Below are positions 1-12,435 of a stretch of 64,000 nt of DNA, one piece after another (positions within the stretch are counted from its first letter, which is position 1; each line of letters opens with the position of its first letter). The DNA comes from Clarkia xantiana subsp. parviflora (lineage: Eukaryota; Streptophyta; Magnoliopsida; Myrtales; Onagraceae): positions 11,561,747 through 11,625,746 of the forward strand of contig JAPTYO010000011.1 of NCBI GenBank assembly GCA_036873135.1. Direction: 5' to 3'. Under the pieces are notes generated by a model that saw only the letters and a program-made list of their open reading frames with translations, was not told the DNA's origin and made no database searches. The translations under genes and the position numbers were made by a program.

Positions 1-1883
1 CCACCGACACTACCCATTATTTCCAATGAAAGTGTGCCGACCAACTTGGTTCCAGGTCCTAGTGATCAAGGAATTAATCTCGGAGATAGGATCCCGAGAC
101 CAAGAGGTCGACCAAGGAAGGTTGTTGGAGAAGGTTCGAGCACTGCATTTGTTCCCAATGAGAATGATGCTCCAGTCAGAAGCATTGTTCCAAGTGGGAG
201 TAATGTTCAGAGTCAAGATGGGAACATCCAGCCTAGACGTAGTCAATGGCATAAAGCTTCTCCTAAGAAGTATCCCATTGAAAGAGGAGAAATCTTCACT
301 CTAACATCTGTTGACGAACCTGTAACGGTTCAAGAAGCGTTGGAAGGACCTCAGGCAAAGGAATTGAGGAATGCAATGAAAGAGAAAATCTCGTCAATGA
401 AAGCCAATTCGGTATGGTCTTTAGTTAATTTACCTAATGGAGGCAAAGCCATAGGAGCCAAGTGGATTCTCAAATTGAAACTCACCGCTGATGGGAAGGT
501 CGATCGATACAAAGCTCGACTTGTTGCGAAAGGATATACCCAACTTCACGGAGTGGACTTTGACGAAACATACTCACCAACTGTGTGTTATACCATAGTA
601 CAGGCTATTCTGGCCTTGGTCGCAAGTCTCGATCTCGAGCTGCACCAAATGGATGTTAAGATAGCATTCCTCCACGGAAACCTGGAGGAAGAGATCTACA
701 TGGAACAAGCAGAGGGTTTCATTACTCCTGATAACAAACGTAAAGTTTGTAAACTCCAAAGGTCCATATACAATCTTAAACAGTCGTCTCGGCAATGGTA
801 CCGCAGATTCCACAAGGAAATCGTAGGAAACGGATTCGTGAATCTTCACGAGGATCCGTGCGTGTATTATGAGACCTCCGTGTCTAAGTATGTCATCTTA
901 ACCATATACGTGGACGACATACTCATTGCTGCAAACGACGTGAGAGTTTCATGAACAAGTTAAAGCCCTGGTTAGCATCTGTATTTGAGATGGAAGACAT
1001 GGGAGAGGCCACGTATATCTTGGGTATTAAAATTGCTAGAGATCGGGCTACCCAGAAATTGTGTCTATCTCAGGAAGCCTATATCAACAAATTGTTGAAA
1101 AGGTTCAGATTACAGGATGCCAAACCCGTGGATACGCCGGTAGTATTTGGGTGCGCACTGTCAAAAAGTGACGGCCCCAAGAACCTGGCAGAGCGCAAAC
1201 AGATGAAGGGTGCAGAGTATTTAAGAATGGTTGTTAGTTTGATGTACGCCATGCAATGCACCCGTCCGGATATCTGTTACGCTGTGGGTCAAGTAGCACG
1301 TTTCCAATCAGATCCTGGCTATCAACATTTAAAGGCTGTAAAACGAATAATTCGTTATCTAAAAGGTACTACCGACTATGCTCTGTGCTATGAGGGCGGA
1401 AAGTTAGAATTGACCGGTTACAGTGACGTCGACCATGGTGGCGATCCGGATGATCGTAAGTCCACCACAGGAGGAGTATTTCTCCTTGCTAATGCCGTCA
1501 TTTCATGGACGAGCAAGAAACAAACATGTGTCGCGCTGTCTACAATGGAATCGGAATTCGTAGCTCTCTCTAAGAATGCACAGGCAACAGTCTGGCTAAA
1601 AAGGCTTCTTACAGCGTTACTTGGTGGTGACGTCAGAAGTAAACCTGTAAAGGTATTCTCCGACAGTCAGACAGCTATTGTGGCAGTTAAGAATCTGAAG
1701 TGCCATAGTAGGACCAAACACATTGATGTGAAATATTTCTATGCTAAATCGATGGTAGAAGACAATATAATCACTATAGAATAATTGTCCACTGATAACA
1801 TGATTGCGGACCCATTAACTAAGCCACTACACAAGGAGATATTCGAAAAGCATGTAAAACTTCTTGGATTGCGTAGGGTTTAG
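1..1883 (+). pseudogene. Copia pol fragment: reverse transcriptase and RNase H, broken
   Basis: The frame is open from base 1. It holds the integrase-RT hinge, then an RVT_2-type reverse transcriptase: KARLVAKGYTQ, the DVKIAFLHGNLEEEIYM block, YNLKQSSRQWY and the catalytic YVDD at about 910-921. The frame shifts near 945-951, and the second frame continues with the RT thumb and the RNase H domain (TGYSDVDHGGD, ALSTMESEFVAL). The usual SDADWAGD signature is degenerate (SDVDHGGD). An in-frame TAA at 1782-1784 precedes the conserved copia tail (ADPLTKPL), which ends at TAG 1881-1883. Two independent lesions and a degraded catalytic site show a pseudogene. No zinc knuckle or integrase core is within the window. 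Confidence 0.9.
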
Positions 1884-2997
1884 AAATGGCATGTATCTGT
1901 GATAACATTTTGATATTAGAAAGTTACATTTTGTAAGCGAAAGAACTGCAACTGAGTTTATGATCAATCGACGTCATAATGTTTAGATTACATCAAATTT
2001 ACCGTCTATAAACTGAGTCGTAGGAGGACGCAATCCTCTACCAAACAATGTCGAATGTAGGCCTTACCTAGTCACGCAAGTACGGTCGTCTTGCGGTGGA
2101 TGGAGGCCTCTACTATGCAAGGCTGGCTAAGAATCAGGCGGTAAACCTGATTACGCAGAACGATTATCTATTGTTGAAGTAACTCAACATGATCTTCGTC
2201 CTGCAAATGAAAATCCACATTATGGGCCAGATGAAAATATGTGATAGCATGATTGATATATCCCATTCCTGTTAACCCAAAAGGTGCAGGTATGCTATCA
2301 ACGTGTGCTTCATACTACGCGTGCCATGTACGACCACGGGGTCACAACTCGGTTGTGCTAGGAAAAGAATCCTTGTGATTCTAGCGCGCGCAAACTTCTT
2401 CACCTCGAGCGTGTGATTGATCCCGGGAGCCTTATGAAGAGGCACCCAAAGTATCCTCATGGACTCAGAACTCATACCTAAGGTCAGGCTCAATACTCGC
2501 TTCCCGGCGTACGAGCGTAGTGCTGAACAAAAACGCTCAGTGACCACGTCTTTGGAAACCGGTTGGGTTTGACTAAGGGTATGAGCGATGGGGATGGTCA
2601 AGTTCACCTGTAATTCACCGAGTCTTGTATTCACTAGGTGGCCACCAGCCGGATATTAGTTGAAGGTTGTGAATACTTGTACGGATGCCTTGGAGAAGTG
2701 TTCCTATGTGGAAACTAGGCAAATGGAGAATTATCAGTTGACCTAGGATACAGCGCGGTACAATATGTATAAATGTTTTTTATAACATGTTGATTGGAGA
2801 AAAGGGAATCAACGTTCCGCGGGCGCTACAGCACTCCTAACAGATGAGTAGCACGATGCCTGTCGTATCTGCTGGTCGTACGGCAAACCTCATATGAACT
2901 ATTCAGAAACACGGATCAGATCAAAGGGGAGAAATGTTGATGTGGATTTGGACAACAATACATTAACAGACACCCTCCCATTCCGGCAAGTGGGAGC
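1884..2997 (+). other. Non-coding 3' internal region of copia copy 1
   Basis: This 1.1-kb stretch between the end of pol and the 3' LTR has no supported gene. Its distal half (about 2185-2990) recurs at about 3690-4475 in front of the next LTR, which shows it is an internal part of the element. The bases just before the LTR (GCAAGTGGGAGCT) are the likely polypurine-tract region. The 120-aa minus-strand ORF inside is not conserved in the second copy. Confidence 0.6.
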
Positions 2998-3594
2998 TAT
3001 AAGCATATGGTGATGGGCGTCGTAATTGGTAGCCCATAATATGTATAGTTTACCTCATGAACTTGGGTAAATGTCACATTAGGGTAATTGGGCTAGACCC
3101 AAATCCCAATTGACATGGGAGGCCCAAAATTGGGCCTCCCTAAAACAAAGGCCGGCCGAAACATTAGTGAGGGGTAAAGTGGACTTTTGTCCACTTTACT
3201 CCTCCTATAAATAAGAGGTGTTAGAGAATATTTAGGGTTAATCATAATTCCCTCATAAGATTGTTTTAGAGAGAAAACCCTCCTTCCACACATTGAAGTT
3301 TCAGCCGAACCATATTACACCTAGGGTGTTCCAAATTGCTTTTGAGCAACTCTCCGAAGATCTGTCCCCGTGGCAAGAATTGATCTGAGGCATTACTGTG
3401 GAGCTAACACCACATAGGGATTCTTTCACAAGAACCTCTACGGGCTCCGTCCGGTGGATCAAGAACTCCCTCGTACAAAGGATCTTGGACTACGGTAACT
3501 GTTGAGGTATGTGTAACTCTTCCGCTGCGTAATTTCGATTACATGCACGTACCATGTTTTATGTTTCCGTAATGATTACTCCCCGTAACTAACA
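2998..3594 (+). repeat. 3' LTR of copia copy 1 (597 bp)
   Basis: The right end (...CTAACA) and length match the LTR at 5477-6074. The left end reads TATAAG instead of the family TGTTAG. It contains the U3 palindromes (GGGAGGCCCAA with its mirror; AAAGTGGAC with GTCCACTTT) and a TATA box (CCTATAAAT, about 3204-3212). Confidence 0.85.
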
Positions 3595-3669
3595 CCTCTA
3601 TCATTTCAAGACCGGTTGAGAAGCACAGTGTTTTCAAAAGATAAACCTGGTTAGACAAAACAATCATTT

Positions 3670-5068
3670 GGTTTCAGGGTAACACTGACATGATCTTCGT
3701 TTTGCGTATCGCCGTGATGAACTCAATTCATCGGAAACCACATTTTGGGCCAGATGAAAATCTGCGATAGCTTATGACATTTCCCACTCCTGAAAATATG
3801 TAAGTTCAGGTTATGCTATCGACACGCACTTTATACTGCGTGCCACGTTCGACCACTGGGTTAGGCTCGGTTGCTCCCGATTCGGATGGACGCAAACTTC
3901 TTCACCTAGATCGTGTGACCGATCCCGGGTGCTTTATGAAGGAGCACCTGAAGTATCCTTACGGACTCAGAACTCATATCTAAGGTTAAGCTCAACGGTC
4001 GCTTCCAGGCGTACGAACACATTGCTGAACAAAAAGGGCTAGTGACTAAGTTTTGGGAACCGGGTGAGTTTGTCTAAGGGTATGAGCAATGGGGATTGTC
4101 AAGTTCACCTGTAATTCTCTGAATCTTGTATTCACTAGGTGGCCACCAATCGGATATTAGTTGAAGGTTGTGAATACTTGTGTGGATTTGGAGAAGTGTT
4201 CCTATGTGGAAACTAGGCAATTGGAGAATAACAGTTGACCAGGGGGATACACCGCGACACATATATATTTACAGGTTGATACTAGGCTGGGAATCAATGT
4301 TCTGCGGATGCTACAACACTCTAACAAATGAGTAGCACGATGTCCGTTGTGTCTACCGGTCGCACGGCAAACATCGTATGAACTATTCCGAAGCAGAGCT
4401 GGATCGAAGAACAAAAGTTGATGTGTTGGTCGACAACATATTAACAGACACCCTTCCATTCCAGCGAGTAGGAGCTGTTGGCATTTGGTGAATAGGCCGT
4501 CATAATATGAGCCCTTTAATATAAGCCCAACACCTAAGTAATTGGTTAATGTCACATTAGGGATTTTGGGCTAGGCCTAAAATCCCAATGGATATGAGAG
4601 GCCAAAAAATTGGGCCTCCCCTTTCTCCAATATGGCCGGCCGAAACTTAATAAGTGGTGAGGTGAGTTTTCCCCACCTCCTCTTATAAATAGAGGGTGTC
4701 AGGATTTTTTTAGGGTTAATGAGATAATCACTCATTCTCTTAAGTGTTGAATCAAAGAAATCCCTCCTCCCTAAACACCCTAGTTCGGCCAAACCCAAAT
4801 GCTTGGAGATGCCAAATTGATTTGAGCAATTACCCCAGAGATCCATCCCTGCGAGGAATCGAGAAGAGGCTTTGCTGTGAAGACCATTCCGTGTAGGCGA
4901 TTCCTTAACCAGAATCCTTATAGGATACGTCCGGCGGACTGCGAACTCCCCTCAAGATCTTGGGTCTACGGAAGCAAGAACTGGTACGTGTCTCTATTAT
5001 GCAGCGTAATTAGTTTACCTGGCATGTACATGTGTTTTTGTCCATAGTAACTATCCCCAAATCCTACA
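3670..5068 (+). mobile_element. Truncated copia copy 2: 3' internal tail plus LTR
   Basis: About 3690-4475 repeats the 3' internal region seen at 2185-2990 with many substitutions. It is followed directly by a second LTR of the same family. Nothing of pol is present, so the copy is 5' truncated. The junction with the previous LTR lies somewhere in 3595-3690, which I cannot assign. Confidence 0.75.
4476..5068 (+). repeat. LTR of copia copy 2 (about 593 bp)
   Basis: It begins TGTTGGCATTTGG and ends CCTACA, and it aligns along its length to the LTR at 5477-6074. The TATA box (TTATAAAT) is near 4683. This is the most diverged LTR in the group. Confidence 0.75.
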
Positions 5069-5476
5069 ATTTTACCTCGAGTAAAAATCCAAAGTCCAAT
5101 TTTGATAAAAAATCATGTTTTAGCAAAAATCAAAAAGACACCGTTTTATCAAAAATCATGAACACCCTACACAGGCTCTGGTACCACTGTTGGATTCTAG
5201 GGATAAACAGTACGGAATATAAACACAGGTACATGTCTTGTAAACGAATTACGTAGCGGAAGAGTGCACATACACCTGTTTTGTCGATTATGCAATTTGT
5301 ATCCCAATGAATGTCACGAGGGAGTTCATGATCTGTCGGACGGTGTCCTATGGGAACTCTGGTTAGGGAGCAATCTGCAGGCAATAGTCTCCAAAGAAAA
5401 GCCTCTTCAATCTGGTTGCAGGATGGATCTCCGGGGTGAATTGCTTGTCACAATTTGACACCTACTTTGGTGATAG
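5069..5476 (-). mobile_element. Inverted copia fragment: primer site and truncated 5' LTR
   Basis: Read on the minus strand, 5188-5476 is the last ~290 bp of a family LTR. It is followed by a primer-binding site (CTGGTACCAC on +, about 5178-5187) and about 120 bp of leader that matches the start of the leader at 6090-6200. The LTR is cut at 5476 and abuts the first base of the next, plus-strand LTR. Confidence 0.75.
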
Positions 5477-6074
5477 TGTTAGCATATGGTGATAGGGCGC
5501 CATAAATGGAAGCCCGTTAATATGTATATGTTACCTGAGACAATTGGGTAAATGTCACATTAGGTAAATTGGGCTAGACCAAAATCCAAATTGACATGAG
5601 AGGTCCAAAATTGGGCCTCCCTTATACACTAGGCCGGCCGAATAATATAGGTAGGGCAAAGTGCACTTTTGTCCACTTTTCTCCTCCTATAAATAGAGAG
5701 TGTTTGGAGTTTTATTAAGGAGAATCCTAATTCCTCCTTGTGGTAATTTGAAAGAAAACCCTCCTCCCTAAACTCTCCTTGTTCGGCCGAACCACATAGA
5801 ACACAAAGGGTGTGCCAATTTGCTTTGAGCAAACACTCTGAAGATCTGTCCCTGCTAAGAATTGATCAGAGGCTTTACTGTGGAGACTATACCGCGTAGG
5901 GCTTCCTTAACAAGAACCTCTACGGGTGCCGTCCGGTGGATCGAGAAATCCCTCAGCAAGATCTTGGGACTACAAAAAGCGATTAAGGTATGTGCACATA
6001 TTCCGCTGCGTAATCTTGATTACTAGCATGTACCATAGATAAGTTTCCGTAGTATTTAGCCCCGTAAACCAACA
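5477..6074 (+). repeat. 5' LTR of copia copy 3 (598 bp), reference LTR for the family
   Basis: It begins TGTTAGCATATGGTGA and ends AAACCAACA, directly before a Met-tRNA primer site, which fixes the right border. It holds the family U3 palindromes (5655-5680) and a TATA box (CCTATAAATAG, about 5686-5696). Confidence 0.9.
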
Positions 6075-6075
6075 G

Positions 6076-6086
6076 TGGTATCAGAG
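6076..6086 (+). promoter_or_regulatory. Primer-binding site for initiator Met-tRNA
   Basis: TGGTATCAGAG begins two bases after the LTR end. This is the standard plant copia primer site, complementary to the 3' end of initiator methionine tRNA. Inverted versions lie beside the LTRs at 5188, 22528 and 52990. Confidence 0.9.
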
Positions 6087-7946
6087 TCTGTGTTAGGAGT
6101 TCATGTTTTTGATAAATTGATGTTCTTGATTTTACATGTTGGCCGAAATTTTAAGTAGTAAAATTTTGATATTTCCGGTTTTTACAATTGTTGGTGCCGA
6201 AATTTTCATGATGTTCTTAGTAAAATTTGATGTTCATGATCTTCAAGAAAAACGTGACTTTTATCAAAATTGGATTATAGATCTTGGTAAAATTTGATCT
6301 TGAACTTTGACCAATTGTTTCCAATTTGATGTTTTGGCCGAACCCTAAGTTTACTAGTTTCGGCCGAAATATATCATAAAATATTGTTTACCATATTTTA
6401 ATTTTTATTAAAGGTAACAATATATCTATAATTGGAAATATATGGATAGATTCACACAATATATAGAAATATATATAACTATCAATATGTCTAGATAAAT
6501 TATAGGGATAAAAATATTATTGATAGAATTAGTTGCCTAAAAGATGAAGAAAATATATCTTCAATATTTTTTTACCTGTTAAAGATATTGAAAATAAATA
6601 AATATATATATATATATGCAATATTGGAAATTATTTTACATAATTAATATTTCTTGATGGCTAAGATAAGTTTTTAGTGGATTTTAAAACCCTACTTATA
6701 GCCCATAAGAAATATTGCGGCTGAACTGGTCCAATTTGCAAAACTGGAGCGAGTTAAACCAATCCGGGTTTTCTTAATCGGTTCGACCTAGTCGGCTCGG
6801 GTCGGACCGCGGCGACTAAGTGAATCTAACCGAACCGGTTTTGAGTGATGAACCGAACCGAAATCCTATTTTATTGAACCAGACCAGATTTTAAAATAAA
6901 ATCGGCCCGAACACGAACCGGATTTATGGAACCGAACCGAACTGGATTGAACCGAAATTAGGTGAACCGAACCGGATTTTTCAAAATTGTATTCAAGTCA
7001 ATTAATAAAATGGGATGGTCAAATTTTAAAATCCAATTGTTTTCAAACTTTAAATTACCCTACACAGTGCTCGAAGGTTTAAAATTTTCACATTTTAGTT
7101 AAACCTTATGCCTAGTTTCGATTATGGGGATGGGTCTCGGAAATGTATGACTTTGGGACTGGATTAATTAGAGGGCTGAATTTCAATTGTTTTATTTTCG
7201 TCACATATATTTATTAGAACTGTCGTCTTGGCTATGTCAAGCTAGCTGGAAATTGCATGTTTGGGGCAGAGCCCTAGTTAAATATATGGTTTGCGCACTA
7301 GGATAGACATGTTATGATAGTTGCAATTGCATAATATTCATGTCTAGAAACTCGCATGATTTATTGTAAGCATGAATTGCAAGTCAGCCCTTAATATTTT
7401 AAAATGTTTTAAAAATAAAAACCAGTCGCCAAATATGCATGTTTGATGTGGAAGTTTCATGTATGACGTGTATGCTTGAATGTTGAGGATGTAACCGCAT
7501 GTAATAGTTTACTTAGAAAGTACAATTATATATATGCTAGCATGAGTTCCTCGGAACATTAGACACATGGCGCGTATGCATGATGTGTGGTTTGGATGAT
7601 GAATTTGGCTTGCTGTGATGATTTGCTTGTGAAGTAGAATTGTGTATGCATGCGTAAATTCATCTGAATATTTTTCAAAAACAAAAGGGTCTTGGGAAAG
7701 CCAAGATTGGGTATGCTTATTTTTAAAATTCCCGTTCCGGAAATTTTTTATCAAAACCGTTTTAAAAGACTGATCTATTGGATCGAAGACGACGGTAATG
7801 TGAACTCTTTCACAACCCCCTTCCCTTCCCTCGGTTTACTGGCGGTCGGTTGGTTTAGATGGCTGAGGAATCATTATTTGTCGTACTCCATCTTAATAGA
7901 TATACGATGCATGCAATTCTTTCTCAAAATGTTATTGTCTCACTGA
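6087..7946 (+). other. Long AT-rich leader of copia copy 3
   Basis: About 1.9 kb between primer site and gag carries no supported gene. It contains AT microsatellites (6600-6620) and a stretch at 6720-6985 rich in the repeated words AACCGAAC and ACCGGTT. The minus-strand copy carries the same leader at 20300-22510, so the leader length is a family trait and not an insertion. Confidence 0.6.
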
Positions 7947-8576
7947 TTGTACATGATTATCAATGTGTTAGTGTTCATGGTTGGGTCGGTACGCTTCTAT
8001 GAACCTCACAATCTAGATGGTATGGATTATGATGCATGGAGTGAACATGTAAGAGAACTTCACATCGTTGAAAGTACACACGAGTGTATTGATGCTAAAA
8101 TGGGAAGGACATTGCTAGTTGAGAATGGAAATCTTAAAACCCGTCAAGGGATTAGAGGCATTGATGATCAGAGAGCTTGTAAGGTGATATTGGCAGCCTT
8201 GGACAAAGAGGTTGCAGAGGACTTCAAACTCAACTTCATTGCTCTTCAGCTTTGGGTTGCCCTCAAACTCCGCTATGGTAAATGGAGGGCAGCCGAAGCC
8301 AGAAAAGTTTTGTTAGAGTATGTTGCCCTACTTTCCCATGATGCTGGCGTAAAACCCACGTCAGATCTTCAGGACGAAAGATCAAATTGGAGAAAAGTAC
8401 TCAATATAGCACAGAGATACCCGCAATCATGGTTAGCTGACGACAAAGGATTAGGTTATTTAATCGAATCGATTAGGTTTACCATGCACCTATACGTCGA
8501 AATCAACCAAAAGGGGCCGGAAGGTTCCACTGCGCATCAGCGCAAGAGATCAAGGGAATCAGCAGAGGGAACATGA
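7947..8576 (+). pseudogene. Copia gag-like ORF, truncated
   Basis: The ORF has 209 codons. Its first half fits a copia gag (UBN2-like) pattern: an aromatic start region (VRFYEPHNLDGMDYDAW), then ALDKEV...LWVALKLRYG and VLLEYVALL, which resemble the usual 'W..L...Y' core. The second half is unlike gag, and there is no CCHC zinc knuckle, so the protein is probably truncated by decay. The start is uncertain; an internal Met at DGMDYDAW is as plausible as 7947. The inverted copy of the region (about 12000-12430 and 20258-20330, minus strand) is interrupted by the gypsy element. Assignment rests on position after LTR and leader more than on strong motifs. Confidence 0.5.
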
Positions 8577-10063
8577 TCAAATTGGTCCATAAATGAGTTC
8601 CGGTGCGAAAAACACTATTGATATAGTGCCGTAACAGGTACGCCTCGTTTGCCACATATATAAAGCCGTTAAACATTTTATATGACCAATGTCACGTGAT
8701 ATAATTCACTTGTGAATATTTCTTTCAGGAGCGTTGGTCGAGCTTGCAGCAGTGCTCTTTTTAGCTTTACCTTTCTCTCTTATAGCTTCGTAGAAGATCT
8801 GAAATCTGACTCATTGTCGTTATTTCTCTTATTGTTCGTTTGATGTTTGAATTTTGGTTGATTGAGATTCGGATTTATTGAATAAAGTAGTTTCCATTCG
8901 ATTCGAAAATGTGATCTACTTGTCAAAATTAATCGACCCGGTTAAACAGGATCGATCTGAAACGAAGTTAAAACCGAAATATCCGCCGGTGCAATTGGTC
9001 GGATCAAACAAATATACACACGCTCCTTCATTTAATATCGTGAACATCGAAATACCGTTAATATCCATCGATTGCGTAGTTCTAAGTGCGAACCGATTTA
9101 ACTCTTTCTTATTTGTTGGTACTACATTATATGATAAATTCTGTAATGATGACCATGTGCGAAACCTATTGGATTAAATTAAATTGAATTTTGGAAACGA
9201 AACGATTTATACCATGGGTTAAACCTGGTAATAGGTGCCACGCGCGTGTGTACCTCGAAAGACGGAACACATCGTTTCAAAGTAAGAATTTAATGATGAA
9301 GTTTTTTAATGAATGAATGCTGAATTTTCATTTGAATCACTTCGGGAATAACTCATTTAATACTTATACGACGAAAAGAGGTATGCTTCACAAGCTACCA
9401 CGAACTCGTAAAGTAACAACTGATGCATAAGGCGAAAGCCCAATGCACAGTTCAGAGATGGATAAAGTCTTTGAGATGAGTTGGCAAATCAAAAGGATGA
9501 AGTCGGTAAAATGACTCTCCCACTATACGCCTTGAACGACAAGTATGGCAAGGCATTCGTATCGAAAACACACTTCAAAAGGCATGGTTTGAAAACCTAA
9601 TGTTAGAGTTAAACAACCGACGTTCCGTACGGGATGAAAAACAGTTGACTCACATCAATGTATAACTATGTTCCAATAAAATCGGTCAAACACGACGCCA
9701 TAAAAGCTAAAATGAATGATAACGAGGTAAAGCTTATTATCATGCGACATTAATTTGCGCATTAAACAAGTATTCAAATAAAGAGTACGACAACTACTCT
9801 TAGAGGATATATGTTTAAATTAGCTTGGGATAATGGTGTCGTGGTCGAACATGAGACGTTACATTCCTTGAGGACGAATTTCAAACGCTTGGTGAAATCA
9901 AAACATACGAAGTCTTGATCGAAATGGAGCAGGCTAACAATGATAGTCAGGTCCCACTTACTTCGAGTGGGAGATTTGAGGCAGCAACGCAAGGGAATGT
10001 CATGGTAAATGAAGATGGAGACATTTTCATAGTAAATCCTGTAAGAGGAGACAATTCTGCCAC
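8577..10063 (+). other. Decayed gag/pol interior of copia copy 3
   Basis: No convincing domain is visible in any frame. The region is mirrored on the minus strand at about 10479-11980 (for example the ACGCCTC word near 8640 against GAGGCGTAC near 11840), so it is element interior. The 99-aa ORF at 8878-9177 could hold a scrap of pol but shows no catalytic motif. Confidence 0.5.
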
Positions 10064-12435
10064 CTTACTCGTAGGATACTTCTTGGGAGAAGTTCGATGC
10101 CTTTGACTTTCGTCTAGGCTTTGTTAATCCCATCTTGAGTCTGATCATTTCCCCCACTCGGAATAATGCCTCTTATCGGAGCATCACTTCCATTGGGAAC
10201 CATTCTCCCTACTCGGAACAATGTTTCTTATCGGAGCATCATTTCTTTTGGGAACATGAGCAGAGCTTAAACCCTGACCTACAATTTTTCTCTTACAACC
10301 TCTCGGTCTCGGGGTTTCACTTCCGAGATTAATTCATTGATCACTAGGATCTGGAACCAAGTTTGGTCGGATCACTCCCACTGGAAACAATGGGTAGTCG
10401 AGGTAGTTGTGGCATTCCTGGTTCAGCAATATGACCATCAGGTTCAAATTGATTCGTCTCAACAGCAACAGTGATTTCGTGTGGTAGGGTTTATTCCTCC
10501 CACTAGATTTATTATGAAAATGTTCACATTCTCATTTACCATGTCATTCACTTGAGTTGCTGTTTCAAATCTCTCCCACTCGAATAAAGTGTGACCTGAC
10601 TGCCAGTGATTTCCTGCTCTGGTTTTGATCAAGACTACATTATTTGAAATTGTTCATGCATTGGAAAATTCGTCCTCAAATATGTAATGTCTCATGTTCG
10701 ACCACGGTACCATTTTCCCAAGCTGTAAACATGTATCTTCTAAGATTAATTGATATACTCTTGTCCTAAATACGTGTTTAATGCGCAAATTAATGTCGCA
10801 TGGTGATATGATTTAACTCATTATCATACTTCAGCTATTATGGAGACGTGTCTCACCGATTATATGGAACACAGGTTATGCATATGTGAATCATCTTTCA
10901 TCATCCCATAGGGGACGTTTGATAGAGTGACTCTAACATTTACGTTTACAAACTGTGCTTCTTGAAGAGTGTTAGTTGACTTGAGTGCTTAGCCTGACTT
11001 ATCGTTCAAGGCTCGCGGAAGGAAAATCGTTTAACCTACTTCATCCTTCTTCGTTTACAAACTTATCTCAAAGATTTTATCCAATCTCCGAACTGAGCAT
11101 TTGGGTTTTCACCTTATGCGTCAGCTGATACTTTTACAAGGTCGTGGTAGCTTTCGAAGCCTACTTCTTACCATTGTAAATGTTATCAATAAGTTGTTTC
11201 CGAAGGAATGCAAACGAAAATTCAGCACCTAATCATTCAAACACTTCATTATTAAACTCATATATTGAAACGATGTGTTCCGTCTTTCGAGGTCCACTTG
11301 CGCGAGGCGCATTTTACCGAAGTTTTAACCTTTGGTTAAATCGTTTCATTTCTAAATTTACCTTAATTTAATCCAATCGATTTCGCACATGATCATCATT
11401 ACTAATTATTTTATTCAATTGAGTACTAACAATTAAGAAATACTAAATCTTTCGATCTTGCTACGCAATCGATGTGTATGTTCAGTTCAGTTGTCCCGAC
11501 TGAGATGATGGAGTACGTGAATCGTTTCGTTTTATTCAACCACTTTTAACTGGGTCGATTAATTTTGATGAGTAGATAGCATTTCGAATTGAATGGCAAC
11601 TACTTTATTCAATAAATTCGAATCTCGAAATTACCAAAATTTTAGTAACTCAAACGAACGATAAATGGCAATGGTAGGGTTCTTGATCTGAAGATCGCGT
11701 ATGTAATCCATGATTGTCGCATAGATAGTCGAGAACTTTAAGCCATGTTGAACATCACATCTGAGTAAATTCACAAGTGAGTCACATCAAATGATTTGTG
11801 TCTGTATAAAACATTTTTTACAGCTTCATACACATGACCTACGAGGCGTACTTGAGACACACTTAATCAACATTGTTTAACCCATCGGATTATCTTGTTA
11901 GACCTTTATGGCCTAGTTCTCTCTATAATATGCGGATCATGGTTGACATCTTTCGAACCCAGTATGGTGAGAAGAGAAGGTTTCCCTTTTACTGTTGTGG
12001 TTACTGTACTTGATTAGGCTCAAGGTCATTGAGTCCTGTCAATATCAGACAACCATATACATCTTTTCCATGTTGACCTTTCATTCTGAAGATCCGATGC
12101 GGGTTTTATGCCAACATCCATGAAAATAGAGAAGACCATCAAGTTTAACCGAAACGTTTAGCTTTTGCATCCCTGCTTCCACCGAGGCGGGTGCAAAGGG
12201 ATACTAAGCTGCAACATTGCCTAGTTGCAATTGAAGTCTTCTTCAACCCCCTTCTACCAAGGTTGAATGTATCACCACATACGCGTTGAAATCATCAAAG
12301 AACCTAATCCTATTCTTGGTGAAACAAATTATTACATTCGTTTCTCATTGTCAAAATCATACAAACTACCATATTCATCTGTAGTTGTCCTCTCCACTTT
12401 TCGGAATCATAGTAGAGAGTTCAACACGTACTCTA

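Larger units (their letters stand above)
1..3594 (+). mobile_element. Ty1/copia LTR retrotransposon, copy 1, 5' end outside window
   Basis: This is the 3' half of a copia element: the tail of pol (reverse transcriptase and RNase H), about 1.1 kb of non-coding 3' internal sequence, then a 3' LTR. The 5' LTR, gag, protease and integrase core would lie left of the window. It belongs to the same family as the copies at 3670-5068, 5477-10063, 10064-23121, 51738-53591 and 62473-62725. The family is recognised by the shared LTR block with GGCCGGCCGAA, the GGCCC palindrome and the TCCTATAAAT box. Pol is broken, so this copy is dead. TSDs cannot be checked because the left end is missing. Confidence 0.85.
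5477..10063 (+). mobile_element. Copia copy 3 (5' half): left arm of the giant inverted repeat
   Basis: It starts with a complete 5' LTR and primer-binding site, then a long leader, a gag-like ORF and decayed pol. Its whole length is mirrored, at roughly 75-80% identity by eye, by the minus-strand copy at 10479-23121. Examples are 7681-7810 against 20470-20600 and 9960-10040 against 10490-10600. It has no 3' half and no 3' LTR, and homology stops near 10063 where the inverted copy begins. Confidence 0.8.

Noticed and set aside
945..960. Programmed frameshift within copia RT
   Set aside because: It lies inside the RT domain just after YVDD, where no such site is known, and a second lesion (TAA at 1782) shows plain decay.
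6076..6092. Partial tRNA-Met gene
   Set aside because: Only the primer-site complement is present; there is no cloverleaf around it. The same holds for the sites next to the other LTRs.
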